A stretch of DNA of 64,000 nucleotides. Source: Iris pallida (lineage: Eukaryota > Streptophyta > Magnoliopsida > Asparagales > Iridaceae). Shown in pieces: positions 61,501 to 64,000 of this stretch. A model generated the notes under the pieces. The model ran no database searches. It worked only from the letters and a program-made list of their open reading frames with translations, and was not told where the DNA came from. The first letter of the stretch is position 1; each line of letters begins with the position of its first letter. Made by a program: the position numbers and the translations under genes. The DNA lies in assembly GCA_029216955.1 (NCBI GenBank), contig JANAVB010033217.1:1437059-1501058 (forward strand). Reading direction: 5' to 3'.

Positions 61501-62682
61501 GTCTCGTACCGTGTCATGTCCTGTGTCGACCCCGAGCAGCAGGACAACGTACGGTGGCCTCGTGCTGCGTGTCCGTGTCCATTTTGGACACGAAATTCCT
61601 CTAAAATTATCCACAGTCACATATATAATTAATCCCCATATATAGGGCTACCCAAATCTAAAATTTGTTTTGGAAAACAAGAACAAACAGTCCACAATGG
61701 CATTTCAACAAACACTCGCACATACACATAGACACGAGTCCTATACGGACACCAAACGGAAGCGGTTTCCTACAAAACTTGAGGGACAGCTAGGGGACAC
61801 CTAGATCTAGCCTAATATGCAAAGAAATCTGAATTAAAGTGCAATTTGAAGGGTTTATCTATAGGTTGCAAATGACGAAAAAAAGTCCCAAATCAAATGG
61901 TTCCCGTTGCTAGCCAAATCCTCCAAATTGCCCACAAACTGAAATCACTCTCCATGAATATCAAATAGAGGATGATTAGAATCTATTGCAAAAGATTTGG
62001 ATCAAAAAGGAATTGAAATAGATTTATTATGAATTAAGGAAGATGGGAATTGCCTTTCCTTTCTAAAAGTTGGTTGAACACAAAAGAGGCAAGAACGAAG
62101 GAATGAGAGTTTAAATAGGGTCGAGATCCCTATGTGGCTGGTCATAAAGGAAAGAATTAGGGTTAGGGTTTCACTAATGGGCTATGGGCCAAGTTGCATT
62201 AGTCATGGAATCAATTCACAAGTCTCAAGCCTATGAACCAAATCCTTAATCCTCCTATTTGAATCTTGATTTCTAAATGACTAACTTAGGTTGACCTAAG
62301 TTAGACTAGGGTCCCTTCATGCTATTCAAGTCACCATAGCTAGAGTCAATATCTAGGTTAGTCTCTTAAGTCGCAACTAGTAAAAGTCAAAATTAACAAC
62401 CATCAGTCCAATAATTAATCAATTAATTCCAATAAGTCAAAATGACCAAATTACTCCTAGGCTAAAAATGATAAATAAATATCCCAATCACATGGTTAGA
62501 CTCTAGGTCAGACAGTCTCTAGTGTTTCACTAGCAGCACATCAAAATCACAAGTCATGAATTAAAATAATTTTAAATTTATTAAAAATTACCAAAATTCA
62601 TAATATGATATAAATATTAATAAATAATAATTATAATTATAAAAGTTCAAAATTATCCTCATTTGGAAAACTGGGTGTCAAA
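58547..62682 (-). repeat. LTR of C, 5' copy, uninterrupted
   Basis: Serves as the empty-site reference for insertions B and D. Lacks about 537 bp relative to its partner (junction near 59310). Confidence 0.9.
62110..62117 (-). promoter_or_regulatory. Likely TATA box of LTR C (5' LTR)
   Basis: Same CCTATTTAAA and upstream telo-box arrangement as in the partner LTR. This copy, being the 5' LTR, would drive the element's RNA leftwards. Confidence 0.55.
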
Positions 62683-64000
62683 CTGCAATATCCAATGATA
62701 TCACCGTACTCCATGTGGCCTCAAGTTCACCTGCAACGTATCTTGTCAGGAAAAGAGCAAAGTATAACCCCGGCAAGAATAATATACAATGTAATCTGTA
62801 GTACAGAATACAATATAAAACTAGAATACGTTAACTGAAAATGAAACTATGGTACTAGAAGTGGAATGCAAAACTGAAGACAATGGACTCGACAATCAAT
62901 ATGCAAAGACAATGAACACGGCAATCAATGAAAATTACGATGAACACGACAATCAATGCAAGTATGACCTTTTTGAAATATTAACCTAATGTGTGACCGG
63001 CTAAGGATCACAATCCACAATCAATCTACAATCAATCAATTCTACAAGGTACGGCTTAATTGTACGTGAGGTGTACGATTAGGCTATCCACAATACCTAT
63101 GTTGGGTGTGGTCACACACTAGTTAATATTTCTCCCAATCCCACAATAACAATGACTCACAATGCAATGAACAAGGTACATGGCAATTGTGTGTATCTCG
63201 TGTCCGATATGAAAATATGGCTCATGAATGTAAGACAGAAATACAAAGTACAAGATCGAGTCGGTGTACTTGCCTCACTTTGGAAGCACGAGAGTAGTAC
63301 TGCATGGATGTAATGATCACCTATTATATTTTTGTACAATTTTGTTAGGGTTTGAACAATGCTATTTAGTTAGCTAAACTATTCTAACCATATACTAGCT
63401 ATGAATTACTAGCAAAAAGGGTTTTAACTATAATAACTAGCAGAAAAATACTTGTAGGTCAAAAATAGAATACTAAACATTTTATTGACAAAATACAATA
63501 GTACAAATACTAGTAACTAATATATTTTATGCAAATTTTAGTAATAGAAAATATTACTATCAGCTAATAATAAGAGTCTTTAACTATATTTAGTAAGAAA
63601 ATTCATTTGTTTCTAGAAAATTCTTGCTAGCTAACTTTAACAAATATTGATAATATGATATTATCTAAATAATGTTTTAATAAAATAATACTAATAATAT
63701 ATAAGTATGGAAAATATTTACTAAAATATTTTGCTATATATAAGAATATACAATTTACTAATCATATCGATCTAAGATTATTCTATAAGATTTGTAGAAA
63801 TATTTAATAATAATAACCATGCTACTAAACACATTTATTTATACTAGCAAAATTATATAACTTTTTAGAATAATACTACAATTTCAATAAGGAAAAATAT
63901 AAACAATAATATTAAATAGGAATAGTAATAGTAATATCCATGATAAAACAACAAGCCCAAACTTGCAAGCCCACAACCTCAGCCCAGACACTAATCCATG
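62683..64000 (-). mobile_element. LTR of element E, continued past the window
   Basis: Resumes at the CTGCA duplication and stays similar to LTR G inverted (GTATCTTGTCAGG, GTGACCGGCTA, TACGGCTTAATTG). The later part is A+T-rich and no far border is reached. No gene seen. Confidence 0.6.

Overview
The window is nuclear DNA from a flowering plant, probably a eudicot. It holds one real host gene, a homologue of the six-finger CCCH RNA-binding protein HUA1, on the plus strand. Its introns have canonical GT/AG borders. Nearly everything else is transposable-element DNA in various stages of decay, with A+T-rich spacers, (TA)n microsatellites and LTR-retrotransposon remains. I saw no tRNA, rRNA, organelle or bacterial signature. 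The species cannot be named from the sequence.

Left part, 1-9554: A+T-rich DNA upstream of the first visible HUA1 exon, and therefore either intron 1 or the 5' flank. It holds a minus-strand copia-like LTR remnant with its primer-binding site (about 1765-2283), a 447-bp tandem duplication (2473-3368) and three copies of a TIR element with GTAGTCAAAGGC-type ends. One of these copies carries a G+C-rich insertion (4132-4809) and another carries a Tourist-type MITE with a TAA target duplication (7530-7841). There is also an internally deleted hAT transposase (minus strand, 5367-5947).

Middle left, 9555-19811: ten coding exons of the HUA1 homologue, about 400 residues, with all six CCCH fingers intact. 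The N-terminal exon is not found. Introns contain fossil LINE tails and small DNA elements.

Middle, 19812-34373: a second Tourist-type MITE, a hAT transposase pseudogene (about 21600-22800), a Ty3/gypsy pol relic (about 23060-24560), plus-strand LTR-like DNA (about 25900-29142), and a plus-strand LTR retrotransposon remnant whose LTR ends at 32635, followed by decayed gag with two zinc knuckles.

Right part, 34374-64000: a nested stack of minus-strand LTR retrotransposons. An LTR with its polypurine tract (element F, 34374-37403) is followed by its internal DNA and is interrupted at 39597 by another LTR (E). E is interrupted by a 22.8-kb element C (39872-62682, target duplication CTGCA). One LTR of C carries two further insertions: a gag-only element B (42185-50969, target duplication GGAGA/GAAGA) and a 4.19-kb solo LTR D (51789-55981, target duplication TCCAA). 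B and C have LTRs of about 3.4-4.7 kb but internal regions of only 1.6 and 1.0 kb and no pol. This marks them as non-autonomous elements of the TR-GAG and LARD kind, which must depend on enzymes supplied in trans. The boundaries of B, C and D were deduced by comparing interrupted and uninterrupted copies inside the window, so the order of insertion can be read directly.
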